From NCBI GenBank assembly GCA_019090405.1, contig JAHRVZ010000446.1, forward strand, positions 1 through 7,831: 7,831 bases of DNA. Direction: 5' to 3'. Both the position numbers and the translations under genes were made by a program. Shown in pieces: positions 1-6,057 of this stretch. Every line of letters begins with the position of its first letter. The first letter of the stretch is position 1. The notes under the pieces were generated by a model. The model searched no databases. It saw only the letters and a list, made by a program, of their open reading frames with translations, and was not told the DNA's origin. This DNA is from Paracoccaceae bacterium (GTDB taxonomy: Bacteria; Pseudomonadota; Alphaproteobacteria; Rhodobacterales; Rhodobacteraceae).

Positions 1-399
1 CTTGAAAAACCGTTCGATAAATTCCGCGAATATGGCCAAAGCAAAGTGGCGGATTTGATCTTTTCGTTTGAACTGCAACGACGGCTTGATGCCAACGGTT
101 TGAATATTGTCTCAACCGCATGTCATCCGGGCGTCAGCAAAACCGAACTGTTGCGTACGGATCAGCCCGAGATGATCGAAACCGTGGCCTATATGGATGC
201 AAACCAAGGCGCGTTCTCGACCCTGTTTTCGGCCACGCAGGCCGTTGGGAAATTTGCGTATACCGGGCCAGATGGTGAGGGTGAGGTTAATGGCTATCCA
301 GCCCCGGCATTTATTGCACCCTATGCGAAGGACGCAAAAATCGGCTCGGCACTTTGGGCATACGCAGAAAAAGAAACCGGAGTCACATTCGGGTTCTGA
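1..399 (+). CDS. Short-chain dehydrogenase/reductase (SDR), C-terminal part, 5'-truncated by window edge
   Basis: The reading frame is open from base 1 to a TGA at 397-399 and gives 132 visible residues. The catalytic YxxxK motif of the SDR family is seen as Y-G-Q-S-K, encoded from base 31 to 45. It is followed by a hydrophobic helix with the family-typical FELQRRL and by HPGVSKTEL, which matches the Pro-Gly segment after strand 6 of the Rossmann fold. The N-terminal NAD(P)-binding TGxxxGIG motif and the catalytic Ser lie outside the window. The sequence resembles the retinol dehydrogenase/WW-domain oxidoreductase-like branch, but the substrate cannot be read from it. The GTG at 46 is internal, because coding similarity including the active-site Tyr lies upstream of it. 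A hairpin follows the stop within ten bases, and the next gene (tRNA-Glu) converges on this one. The SDR assignment is firm; the specific function is unknown. Confidence 0.9.
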   Translation, partial: LEKPFDKFREYGQSKVADLIFSFELQRRLDANGLNIVSTACHPGVSKTELLRTDQPEMIETVAYMDANQGAFSTLFSATQAVGKFAYTGPDGEGEVNGYPAPAFIAPYAKDAKIGSALWAYAEKETGVTFGF

Positions 400-407
400 A
401 CATTAAC

Positions 408-430
408 GGGCTGGCGTGAACCGCCGGCCC
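408..430 (+). terminator. Hairpin after the SDR gene, probable terminator
   Basis: Nine bases (GGGCTGGCG) pair with CGCCGGCCC around a five-base loop (TGAAC), giving eight Watson-Crick pairs and one G-U pair when read on the plus strand. The stem starts nine bases after the SDR stop codon. Only a weak T-containing tail (ACTTTATC) follows, so this is not a classic U-tract terminator. On the minus strand the G-U pair becomes a C-A mismatch. The hairpin therefore serves the SDR transcript better than the tRNA transcript, although it sits between two converging units and could act on both. Confidence 0.5.
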
Positions 431-471
431 ACTTTATCGCAAACTGGAAATACAGTTTCGGCAGGAATTAG

Positions 472-546
472 TGGTAGCCCGTACGAGAATCGAACTCGTC
501 TTTCCAGGTTGAAAACCTGGCGTCCTAACCGATAGACGAACGGGCC
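472..546 (-). tRNA. tRNA-Glu (anticodon UUC)
   Basis: On the minus strand a complete cloverleaf folds. The acceptor stem is GGCCCGT with ACGGGCT (first pair G-U), the D stem GTCT/GGAC, the anticodon stem CCAGG/CCTGG with loop TTTTCAA, a four-base variable loop follows, and the T stem is ACGAG/CTCGT with loop TTCGATT. The loop puts TTC at positions 34-36, so the tRNA decodes GAA/GAG as Glu. The 3' CCA is encoded (472-474), after discriminator A. The total is 75 bases. It lies downstream of recJ on the same strand with a 96-base gap, and converges with the SDR gene. Confidence 0.96.
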
Positions 547-561
547 ACGCGGCGTGAGCGG

Positions 562-591
562 TTCATAAGGCGGAATGGTCATCCCGCGCAA
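562..591 (-). promoter_or_regulatory. Possible promoter of tRNA-Glu
   Basis: On the minus strand TTGCGC (586-591) and TATGAA (562-567) are separated by 18 bases and lie 16 bases upstream of the tRNA 5' end, as expected for a short 5' leader. Both boxes are imperfect matches to the sigma-70 consensus, so this is a candidate only. Read-through from recJ is an alternative source of the transcript, since no convincing terminator is seen after recJ. Confidence 0.3.
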
Positions 592-642
592 GAGCAAAAA
601 TGACCAAATGGCGCAGATTCTTTTAAACTTTTGCCTGCAACC

Positions 643-2388
643 CTAACCGGCCGGTGCCGCATCGTCCAAACGCAGTTGTACGCTTTGGCGTCCATTCCAG
701 GTGTTGATCTCTAACCGCCCGGCAAAATGAAACCGTGCACCGCCATGTTCAGTTAGGCGCGGGCCAAGATCACTGTCAAATGCGCCAAAACAAATGGCGT
801 CGATTTTCCCACCCATGCCGTCATTCAGCGATAGTTTCAGGTGGTTATCACCGACGCGACGCGCATGTCCGACTTGCAGATCAGGAAGCGCAAAACGTGG
901 GGCAGGGGCACCGGCACCATAGGGGCCAGCCTGTTCGATCTGGTTGATCAACGCAACGCTTAGCGCGCCGGGCATCAGCGTGCCGTCCAGTTTCATGTCC
1001 GGCGGGCCAATGCGGTCAGCACCCTGTTTGGCCAGCAGTTCCGACAGGCGCTTCATTGCGGGTTCCAGTTTGTCACGCGCAACGGTCAGCCCGGCGGCCA
1101 TCTTGTGGCCACCACCTTTCAGCAACAGCCCTTCGCCCGTCATCCGCTGAATCGCAGCACCCAGATCAATACCCGAAACCGACCTGCCCGATCCTTTGCC
1201 CTCGTCCCCGTCCAGACCAATCACAATGGCCGGTCTGTTGGCGGCGTCCTTTAGCCGCGAGGCGACGATGCCAACAACGCCGGGATGCCAGCCTTCGCCC
1301 GCCGCCCAGACCAATGGCGCGTCTAGCCCGCGCTCTTCTGCCTGCTCTATCGCAGCGGCGCGCACAGACGCCTCGATGTCGCGGCGTTCGGTGTTTAACA
1401 TATCCAGTTGCGTCGCCATCACTTCGGCATCCACCATCGAAGATGTCGACAACAACCGTGCTCCCAGATCGGCTTTGCCAATGCGTCCGCCTGCATTGAT
1501 CCGTGGCCCCAACATAAAGCCCAGATGATAGGTGCCGGGTGCTGCGTCCATACGCGCCACATCTGCCAAAGCGACCAGGCCAACGCGCTGACGTTGTCCC
1601 ATCACTTTCAACCCTTGCCGAACAAGCGCACGATTGGCCCCGATCAGGGGGGCCACATCCGCCACCGTAGCCAAGGCCACCAGATCCAGCAGAGCCATCA
1701 GATCCGGGCCGGTATTATCCCCTGCCTCACGCAGTTGCCGACGCGCCTCGACCAGCATCAGAAACACAACACCGGCCGCGCAAAGATAATGCAGATCACC
1801 GCTTTCATCCTGTCGGTTGGGGTTCACTACGGCCACGGCGTCGGGCAGGGTTTCAGCCCCCAAATGGTGGTCCAGAACAATCACATCCGCGCCCTTGGCG
1901 GCGGCAATTGGCTCAAACGACAATGTACCGCAATCGACGCAGATAATCAGGTCATGGTTGGTTGCCAATTGCTGCATTGCCGGGACATTCGGGCCATAGC
2001 CTTCGTCAATCCGGTCCGGCACATAAAGCGTCGCCTTGATCCCCATGTCACGCAGCCAGACAATCAGCAAAGCCGCTGAACTGCCACCATCGACGTCGTA
2101 ATCTGCAAAGATGGCGATTCGCTGAGAACCGCGAACCGCCTGCAAAAACCGCTCGGCGGCGACGGCCATGTCTTTCAGGCCACGCGGGTCCGGCAGCAAG
2201 TCGCGTAAACTGGGGCTCAGAAAGGCTTCGGCCTCAGCCACCGGCACATTACGCCGTGCCAGCACCTGACACAGGGCGCGTGGCAATCCGGTTGCCTGAG
2301 CGATTGCATCCGTCGCCCGATCTACTTCAATCGAAGGTCCGATCCACGCCCGCCCGGTCAAAGACTGCTTAACGCCCAAAAATGCCAT
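643..2388 (-). CDS. recJ: Single-stranded-DNA-specific 5'-3' exonuclease RecJ
   Basis: The product has 581 residues, close to E. coli RecJ (577). RecJ degrades single-stranded DNA 5' to 3' in RecFOR recombination, base excision and mismatch repair, using two metal ions. The DHH-family motifs are all present: DYDVDG (96-101), VDCG (151-154) and LDHH (172-175), then GPRINAGGR (294-302). The DHHA1 part follows with GEGWHPGVVGI (364-374), the glycine-rich GKGSGRS and GGGHKMAAG (425-433). An OB-like C-terminal region ends at 581. I choose the ATG at 2388, because family members begin MAFLG-x-x-x-SLTGR and a G-rich stretch (GGGGGA) precedes it. An in-frame TTG at 2454 would add 22 residues (EREEYEGR...) that are translated intergenic repeat and hairpin. 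The stop is TAG. It lies 108 bases downstream of glpX and is probably the last protein gene of the hom-glpX-recJ unit. Confidence 0.96.
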   Translation of the reverse strand: MAFLGVKQSLTGRAWIGPSIEVDRATDAIAQATGLPRALCQVLARRNVPVAEAEAFLSPSLRDLLPDPRGLKDMAVAAERFLQAVRGSQRIAIFADYDVDGGSSAALLIVWLRDMGIKATLYVPDRIDEGYGPNVPAMQQLATNHDLIICVDCGTLSFEPIAAAKGADVIVLDHHLGAETLPDAVAVVNPNRQDESGDLHYLCAAGVVFLMLVEARRQLREAGDNTGPDLMALLDLVALATVADVAPLIGANRALVRQGLKVMGQRQRVGLVALADVARMDAAPGTYHLGFMLGPRINAGGRIGKADLGARLLSTSSMVDAEVMATQLDMLNTERRDIEASVRAAAIEQAEERGLDAPLVWAAGEGWHPGVVGIVASRLKDAANRPAIVIGLDGDEGKGSGRSVSGIDLGAAIQRMTGEGLLLKGGGHKMAAGLTVARDKLEPAMKRLSELLAKQGADRIGPPDMKLDGTLMPGALSVALINQIEQAGPYGAGAPAPRFALPDLQVGHARRVGDNHLKLSLNDGMGGKIDAICFGAFDSDLGPRLTEHGGARFHFAGRLEINTWNGRQSVQLRLDDAAPAG

Positions 2389-2398
2389 ACCGTCCCCC

Positions 2399-2433
2399 AA
2401 AACAACCAAAGGCCGGACCTCTAAGACCCGGCC
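2399..2433 (-). terminator. Hairpin with T-rich tail between glpX and recJ
   Basis: On the minus strand GGCCGG (2428-2433) pairs with CCGGCC (2411-2416) across an 11-base loop. It is followed by TTTGGTTGTTTT (2410-2399). This is the shape of an intrinsic terminator placed after glpX, and it ends 11 bases before the recJ start, so it could terminate or attenuate transcription into recJ. The loop is large and the tail is interrupted by G, so efficiency is doubtful. Its position also argues that the region upstream of 2388 is not coding. Confidence 0.4.
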
Positions 2434-2477
2434 CTCATATTCTTCTCGTTCCAAATACTCCCGCCGGAGGCTCCGAC
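2434..2477 (-). repeat. Rhodobacteraceae-type intergenic repeat element (GCCTCCGGCGGGAGTATTT family)
   Basis: On the minus strand the glpX-recJ gap contains GCCTCCGGCGGGAGTATTT, then GGAACGAGAAGAATATGA. The core CTCC-GGCG-GGAG can form a small hairpin. I recall sequences of this form (GC-rich hairpin, then GGA/GAG-TATTT, then a GAGAAGAA or CAGAAGAA tail) as very frequent just downstream of genes in Rhodobacter, Paracoccus and Roseobacter-group genomes. Only one copy lies in this window, so repetition cannot be shown here and the family assignment is from memory. Confidence 0.5.
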
Positions 2478-2496
2478 ATCAGCCAGATAAAACGAA

Positions 2497-3462
2497 TTAT
2501 TGCGTCGGATTGCGATACTGCACCCGCCGCACAGACCCGGTCTTGGACCGCATCAACAAGGTTTCAGTGGTCAACCAGCCCGGCTCACGCCGAATACCTG
2601 GCAATAACGTACCCCCAGTGACACCAGTGGCCGCAAAAATCACGTCCTGCGTTACCATTTCATCACGGGAATATATCCGGTCCAGATCGGTGATCCCGGC
2701 CTTGGCCGCGCGTCCGCGTTCGTCGTCATTGCGGAATGTAAGCCGACCATACATCTGCCCACCCATACATTTCAGCGCCGCCGCGGCAAGCACACCCTCT
2801 GGCGCTCCGCCCGATCCCATATACATGTCAATGCCGGTTGTTTCAGATTCAGCGCAATGCATGACACCGGCGACATCACCATCAGTAATCAGACGGATCG
2901 CAGCCCCCGTGCTGCGGACCTGAGCAATCATGTCTTCGTGGCGTGGGCGCTCAAGGATACAAACCGTAATATCCGACGGCTTGCAGCCTTTTGCCTTGGC
3001 CAGCGCATTCACCCGTTCAACCGGGCTCATGTCCAGTGTTACGACATCGGTGTCAAACCCCGGCCCGATTGCCAGTTTATCCATATAAACATCCGGCGCA
3101 TGCAGCATTGATCCGCGTGGTCCCATCGCAATCACAGTCAGCGCGTTGGGCATGTCTTTGGCGGTCAGCGTAGTGCCCTCAAGCGGGTCCAGTGCTATGT
3201 CCACACCTGGGCCATTGCCGGTCCCGACCTCTTCACCGATGAACAGCATCGGAGCCTCATCTCGTTCTCCTTCGCCGATAACCACGACACCGGCGATATC
3301 CAGCAAATTAAGCTGTTCGCGCATCGCGTTTACCGCCGCCTGATCCGCGGCTTTTTCGTCGCCGCGCCCAATCAGGTCAGCCGATGCAATTGCAGCAGCC
3401 TCAGAAACGCGGGCCAGACCAAGTGACAGCATCCGGTCGTGAAATTCTACAGGTGTAGGCAT
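2497..3462 (-). CDS. glpX: Class II fructose-1,6-bisphosphatase GlpX
   Basis: The product has 321 residues and is a metal-dependent phosphatase of the lithium-sensitive (inositol monophosphatase-like) superfamily. It hydrolyses fructose-1,6-bisphosphate to fructose-6-phosphate in gluconeogenesis; in some relatives the class II enzyme also accepts sedoheptulose-1,7-bisphosphate. The metal-binding residues seen by alignment from memory to E. coli GlpX are D40 (in EKAADQAAV), E64 (in IGEGERDEAPML), and D92, E95 and T97 (in DPLEGTT). Further conserved segments are ITDGDVAGV (192-200) and MGSGGAPEGV (215-224). The ATG at 3462 has a good ribosome site (TAGGAG, six bases upstream). The gene starts 42 bases downstream of hom on the same strand and is followed by a repeat element and hairpin before recJ. 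Length and motifs are full, with no sign of decay. Confidence 0.97.
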   Translation of the reverse strand: MPTPVEFHDRMLSLGLARVSEAAAIASADLIGRGDEKAADQAAVNAMREQLNLLDIAGVVVIGEGERDEAPMLFIGEEVGTGNGPGVDIALDPLEGTTLTAKDMPNALTVIAMGPRGSMLHAPDVYMDKLAIGPGFDTDVVTLDMSPVERVNALAKAKGCKPSDITVCILERPRHEDMIAQVRSTGAAIRLITDGDVAGVMHCAESETTGIDMYMGSGGAPEGVLAAAALKCMGGQMYGRLTFRNDDERGRAAKAGITDLDRIYSRDEMVTQDVIFAATGVTGGTLLPGIRREPGWLTTETLLMRSKTGSVRRVQYRNPTQ

Positions 3463-3469
3463 TAAAAGC

Positions 3470-3474
3470 TCCTA
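3470..3474 (-). promoter_or_regulatory. Ribosome binding site of glpX
   Basis: On the minus strand AGGAG is placed six bases before the glpX ATG (3460-3462). It supports this start and independent ribosome loading after the hom stop at 3505-3507. Confidence 0.75.
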
Positions 3475-3504
3475 GAGGCTAAATTCGAAATATAATTATC
3501 AATG

Positions 3505-4791
3505 TTAAACGTGTTCGATGCGCAAAGCGACAGGGGCCAGGGCCATTACATCAATTTTTTGCATTGCGTTCAGCGCGACGTCCAGCGCTTCGCGGGTGGT
3601 TTTATGAGTGACGATCAGAACCGGGGCGGTCGATTCAGAATGGCCATATTGACGCATCCGGTCGATGGAAATACCGGAATCTCCCAGAACTGTGGTTATC
3701 TTTGCAAGGGCTCCGGGTTTGTCTACCAATTCCATGCGCAGGTAATATGGTGCAGGCAGACCACTTCGGGCAGGTGGAACACTGGCCAGTTCACTGGCCG
3801 GTTGCCCAAAGGTTGCAAGCCGCGTCCCGCGTGCGAGATCGCAGATATCACCCATCACGGCACTTGCGGTTGGTCCTTCGCCGGCACCCGGACCACGCAT
3901 AACGATCTGTTCAACGGCGTCGCCTTCAACCACCACCATATTGGTGCCACCCTCAAGCTGACCAAGCGGCGAACTGGACGGGACCAGACAGGGCATCATG
4001 CGCTGCTCTAGCCCGCGGCCAGTGCGCTGTGCAACGCCAAGCAATTTAATTCGGAATCCCATATCGGCAGCCTGACGGATGTCTTCGATTGTGATCCGTT
4101 CTATGCCCTCAAGTTCGATCCCGGTAAAATCAGGCTGGGTGCCAAAGGCAATGGACGACAGAATGGCCAGCTTGTGCCCCGCATCAATGCCTCCCACATC
4201 CAAAGTCGGATCAGCCTCAAGATAGCCCAGATCAGCGGCTTCCTGAAATACCGTTTCATAGGGCAGACCAGCATTCTCCATGCGGGTCAGGATATAGTTG
4301 CACGTGCCGTTCATCACCCCCATGACGCGGGTGATTTCGTTGCTGGCCAATCCTTCACGCAGGGCTTTGATGATGGGAATGCCGCCTGCGACAGCAGCTT
4401 CATAGTTGATAACCCGCCCCGCGGCTTCGGCCTGTTCGGCCAGTGCCTGACCGTGCAGCGCCAGCATCGCCTTGTTGGCGGTTACAACATCCTTGCCCGC
4501 AGCCAACGCGGCCTCGGTCGCGGCTTTGGCGGGGCCATCAGCCCCCCCCATCAGCTCAACAAATACGTCGACATCGTCGCGGGTGGCCAGTGAAACAGGA
4601 TCGTTTTCCCAGGCATAACCTGTCAGATTGACACCACGATCTTTGTTCGCATCCCGCGCGCTGACGGCGGTGATCTGAATGTCTCGTCCGGTTCGGGCGG
4701 CCAGCATCGCGGCCTGCTTACGCAGGATTTTCACAACGCCGACGCCGACTGTTCCCAGTCCTGCAATTCCCAGCCGCAATGGTGCACCCAT
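3505..4791 (-). CDS. hom: Homoserine dehydrogenase
   Basis: The product has 428 residues. It reduces L-aspartate-4-semialdehyde to L-homoserine with NAD(P)H, the branch-point step towards threonine and methionine. The N-terminal Rossmann motif is G11-L-G-T-V-G16. TANKA (104-108) carries the conserved Lys107. The family signature E-A-D-P-T-L-D-V-G-G-I-D-A-G-H-K (192-207) supplies E192, D198, D203 and K207, matching in spacing the catalytic and substrate residues E208, D214, D219 and K223 of the yeast enzyme. NGTCNYILTRM (161-171) is also conserved. A C-terminal ACT domain (about 349-425, with VDKPGALAKI) is the usual site of threonine feedback. It is monofunctional, with no aspartokinase domain. 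I choose the ATG at 4791, since MGAPLRLGIAGLGTVG is the family's normal N-terminus. An ATG at 4926 would add 45 unrelated residues and overlap the lipoprotein gene. glpX follows after 42 bases. Confidence 0.97.
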   Translation of the reverse strand: MGAPLRLGIAGLGTVGVGVVKILRKQAAMLAARTGRDIQITAVSARDANKDRGVNLTGYAWENDPVSLATRDDVDVFVELMGGADGPAKAATEAALAAGKDVVTANKAMLALHGQALAEQAEAAGRVINYEAAVAGGIPIIKALREGLASNEITRVMGVMNGTCNYILTRMENAGLPYETVFQEAADLGYLEADPTLDVGGIDAGHKLAILSSIAFGTQPDFTGIELEGIERITIEDIRQAADMGFRIKLLGVAQRTGRGLEQRMMPCLVPSSSPLGQLEGGTNMVVVEGDAVEQIVMRGPGAGEGPTASAVMGDICDLARGTRLATFGQPASELASVPPARSGLPAPYYLRMELVDKPGALAKITTVLGDSGISIDRMRQYGHSESTAPVLIVTHKTTREALDVALNAMQKIDVMALAPVALRIEHV

Positions 4792-4799
4792 AGTCAAAA

Positions 4800-4804
4800 T
4801 CCCC
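4800..4804 (-). promoter_or_regulatory. Ribosome binding site supporting the hom start
   Basis: On the minus strand GGGGA lies eight bases before the ATG at 4791. Together with the family N-terminus it favours this start over the longer frame from 4926, which runs through the end of the lipoprotein gene. Confidence 0.55.
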
Positions 4805-4876
4805 GTTCTCTGCCTTGATCCTGTCTCTTGGCGTGCCTTAGCGGGTTCGGCGCGGTGGTGCAACGTGGCAGTCAGA

Positions 4877-5212
4877 TTACCGGGTGATCCCGTCAGATGT
4901 ACCGTTTTGGTCAACATCGTTGGCATCCAGAGTTCTCAGCCAGTTTGCCTTGCGCTCCAGATTGTTCTGACGTGCTGTCATTTCCTGTTCGATTTCTTCG
5001 GATCTGTCTTGCGGCAAGACTTTGGTCGTTGTTGAAGGGTCAAGTTTTGTCAGTTCCGGATAGTCTGCCCGGCGAACCCAATTGGGAACTGCCTCATCCA
5101 GTTCCGGTATTTTGGTGCAGCTCGCAAGACTTAGGGTTGCAATGGCACCAAGGGCGGCAAAGATGAGGTTTGTGCGTTTGCGACTTTTGTGAACCATGGG
5201 TCTTTCTGTCAT
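4877..5212 (-). CDS. Small lipoprotein of unknown function
   Basis: The predicted product is 111 residues. The N-terminus is basic (KSRKR), followed by a hydrophobic stretch (about 16-31) and a lipobox L-A-S-C with Cys32, a signal peptidase II site. Residue +2 is Thr, so there is no Asp inner-membrane retention signal and outer-membrane sorting by Lol is likely. The mature part (about 80 residues) is polar and rich in Asp, Glu, Arg and Pro. It has a probable helix with RSEEIEQEMTARQNNLERKANWLRT and no cysteines. I recognise no domain; similar small lipoproteins near hom may exist in Rhodobacterales, but that is recollection. ATGs at 5212 and 5197 are both possible starts and neither has a strong ribosome site; the lipobox works with either. 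hom begins 85 bases downstream, so co-transcription is plausible. The divergent TetR gene and its palindrome lie just upstream. Confidence 0.8.
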   Translation of the reverse strand: MTERPMVHKSRKRTNLIFAALGAIATLSLASCTKIPELDEAVPNWVRRADYPELTKLDPSTTTKVLPQDRSEEIEQEMTARQNNLERKANWLRTLDANDVDQNGTSDGITR

Positions 5213-5254
5213 AAATTTGGCTCGCCTGTCACGCCTATTCCGCGTAGCCGTGCC

Positions 5255-5290
5255 ACAGGGGTTTTAACAGGGGTTTTAACAGGGGTTTTA
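5255..5290 (+). repeat. Three perfect 12-bp tandem repeats (ACAGGGGTTTTA)
   Basis: Three identical copies occupy 5255-5266, 5267-5278 and 5279-5290 in the gap between the divergent lipoprotein and TetR genes. The last two bases of the third copy form the outer end of the adjacent palindrome. Each copy junction creates TTAACA, a near match to a -35 box (TTGACA). The 12-base period is close to one helical turn, so a bound protein would see the copies on nearly the same face. Confidence 0.95.
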
Positions 5291-5310
5291 TCTGAACAAA
5301 CGTTCAGATA
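5289..5310. promoter_or_regulatory. 9+9 bp palindrome, probable TetR-family operator
   Basis: TATCTGAAC and its exact reverse complement GTTCAGATA are separated by four bases (AAAC). The right arm ends ten bases before the TetR start codon. Palindromes with TGAAC...GTTCA cores just upstream of a tetR-type gene are typical operators of that family, which usually regulates itself and a divergent neighbour. The lipoprotein start is 76 bases away on the other side. Binding by this particular regulator is an inference from position and symmetry. Confidence 0.7.
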
Positions 5311-5320
5311 GCTTCGCCTT

Positions 5321-5929
5321 ATGGCACGTACCACCGGATCCCATTCAGACATTACTGGCCCGCGCATTCGCGAAACGGCATTGCGACTGTTCGCGCGACA
5401 TGGCTTTGCCGCCGTATCCATGCGTCAGATTGCGGGCGAAGTCGGGGTGCAGGCGGGCGCGCTTTATAATTATATGCCCGACAAGCAAAGTCTGCTGTTC
5501 GGGTTGATGCAGGGGCATATGCAAGAGTTGCTTTACGAGAGTGCGGCGCGCACGATCGCTGCGGATATCATTGCACGGCTTGAGGATTTTACCCGCTTTC
5601 ACATCCGCTTTCATCTTGAGAAACCGGATGCGGTGTTTATCTCATACATGGAGCTGCGCAATCTGACGCCAGAAAACTTTGCCATCATCGAAGGACTGCG
5701 CCGATCTTACGAAGACACGCTTGAGTCCATCCTGCGCGATGGCTCAGCAAGTGGCGTGTTAGATGTGACCGACACCAAAATCGCCACGCTGGCGGTGATT
5801 GCCATGCTGAACGGCGTCAATACCTGGTATCGGGATGATGGGCGACTAACCCTGGATGAGATCGAGACAATTTATTGGGACATGGTGCGCAAAGCAGTTG
5901 TGCCAAACCAGCCCATTGGGTCGGATTGA
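5321..5929 (+). CDS. TetR/AcrR-family transcriptional regulator
   Basis: The product has 202 residues. The N-terminal DNA-binding domain fits the TetR pattern: helix 1 RIRETALRLFARHGFAAVSM (15-34), then the helix-turn-helix RQIAGEVGVQAGALYNYMPDKQSLL (35-59). The C-terminal ligand domain carries MLNGVNTWYRDDGRLTLDEIETIYWDMV (162-189), a pattern I associate with KstR-like regulators that sense acyl-CoA-type ligands; the ligand here is not known. The ATG at 5321 has no clear Shine-Dalgarno sequence, and the palindrome at 5289-5310 occupies the region just upstream, so the message may be leaderless or weakly translated. The spacing fits negative autoregulation. The lipoprotein gene is divergent; a membrane protein gene follows after 128 bases. 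The regulon cannot be read beyond these neighbours. Confidence 0.93.
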   Translation: MARTTGSHSDITGPRIRETALRLFARHGFAAVSMRQIAGEVGVQAGALYNYMPDKQSLLFGLMQGHMQELLYESAARTIAADIIARLEDFTRFHIRFHLEKPDAVFISYMELRNLTPENFAIIEGLRRSYEDTLESILRDGSASGVLDVTDTKIATLAVIAMLNGVNTWYRDDGRLTLDEIETIYWDMVRKAVVPNQPIGSD

Positions 5930-6021
5930 TAAACGTCGCACTGCGCAGATTGTGTATTGCCTGTTTTAACGCGAAACGCTTTGGGCTGTTCCCCTGACTG
6001 ATTTCGGGTTAAGTCCGCAAT

Positions 6022-6038
6022 TGCGCCGACCGGGCGCA
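6022..6038 (+). other. Small hairpin in the gap after the TetR gene
   Basis: TGCGCC pairs with GGCGCA around a five-base loop (GACCG). It lies 20 bases before the next start codon and has no T-tract, so it is a weak candidate for a terminator or for a structure near the ribosome site of the following gene. The rest of 5930-6057 shows nothing I can assign. Confidence 0.3.
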
Positions 6039-6057
6039 CAAATGTCGAGGGTGGACC

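Noticed and set aside
394..401. TTCTGAAC at the end of the SDR gene as a second TetR half-site
   Set aside because: A single half-site without its inverted partner, lying over a stop codon; expected by chance.
441..458. Inverted repeat AAACTG-N6-CAGTTT downstream of tRNA-Glu
   Set aside because: Six AT-rich pairs without a T-tract; too weak to call a terminator.
1408..2079. Open frame of 223 codons on the plus strand, antisense to recJ
   Set aside because: It lies entirely inside recJ, which has full catalytic motifs; the translation is rich in His, Gln and Arg, with no recognisable domain, as expected for a shadow frame in GC-rich DNA.
3463..3504. AT-rich gap between hom and glpX as an internal glpX promoter
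   Set aside because: A TATATT-like box exists on the minus strand, but no -35 box at proper spacing matches more than half of the consensus.
3502..4011. Open frame of 169 codons on the plus strand, antisense to the 3' half of hom
   Set aside because: It is a shadow of the ACT-domain region of hom; no ribosome site and no family resemblance.
4792..4926. N-terminal extension of 45 residues on homoserine dehydrogenase
   Set aside because: It has no resemblance to the family N-terminus, overlaps the lipoprotein gene by 50 bases, and a good start with ribosome site exists at 4791.
5209..5421. Minus-strand frame of 70 codons containing a KTPVKTPVKTPV repeat
   Set aside because: The repeat peptide is only the translated 12-bp DNA repeat, and the rest is antisense to the TetR helix-turn-helix.
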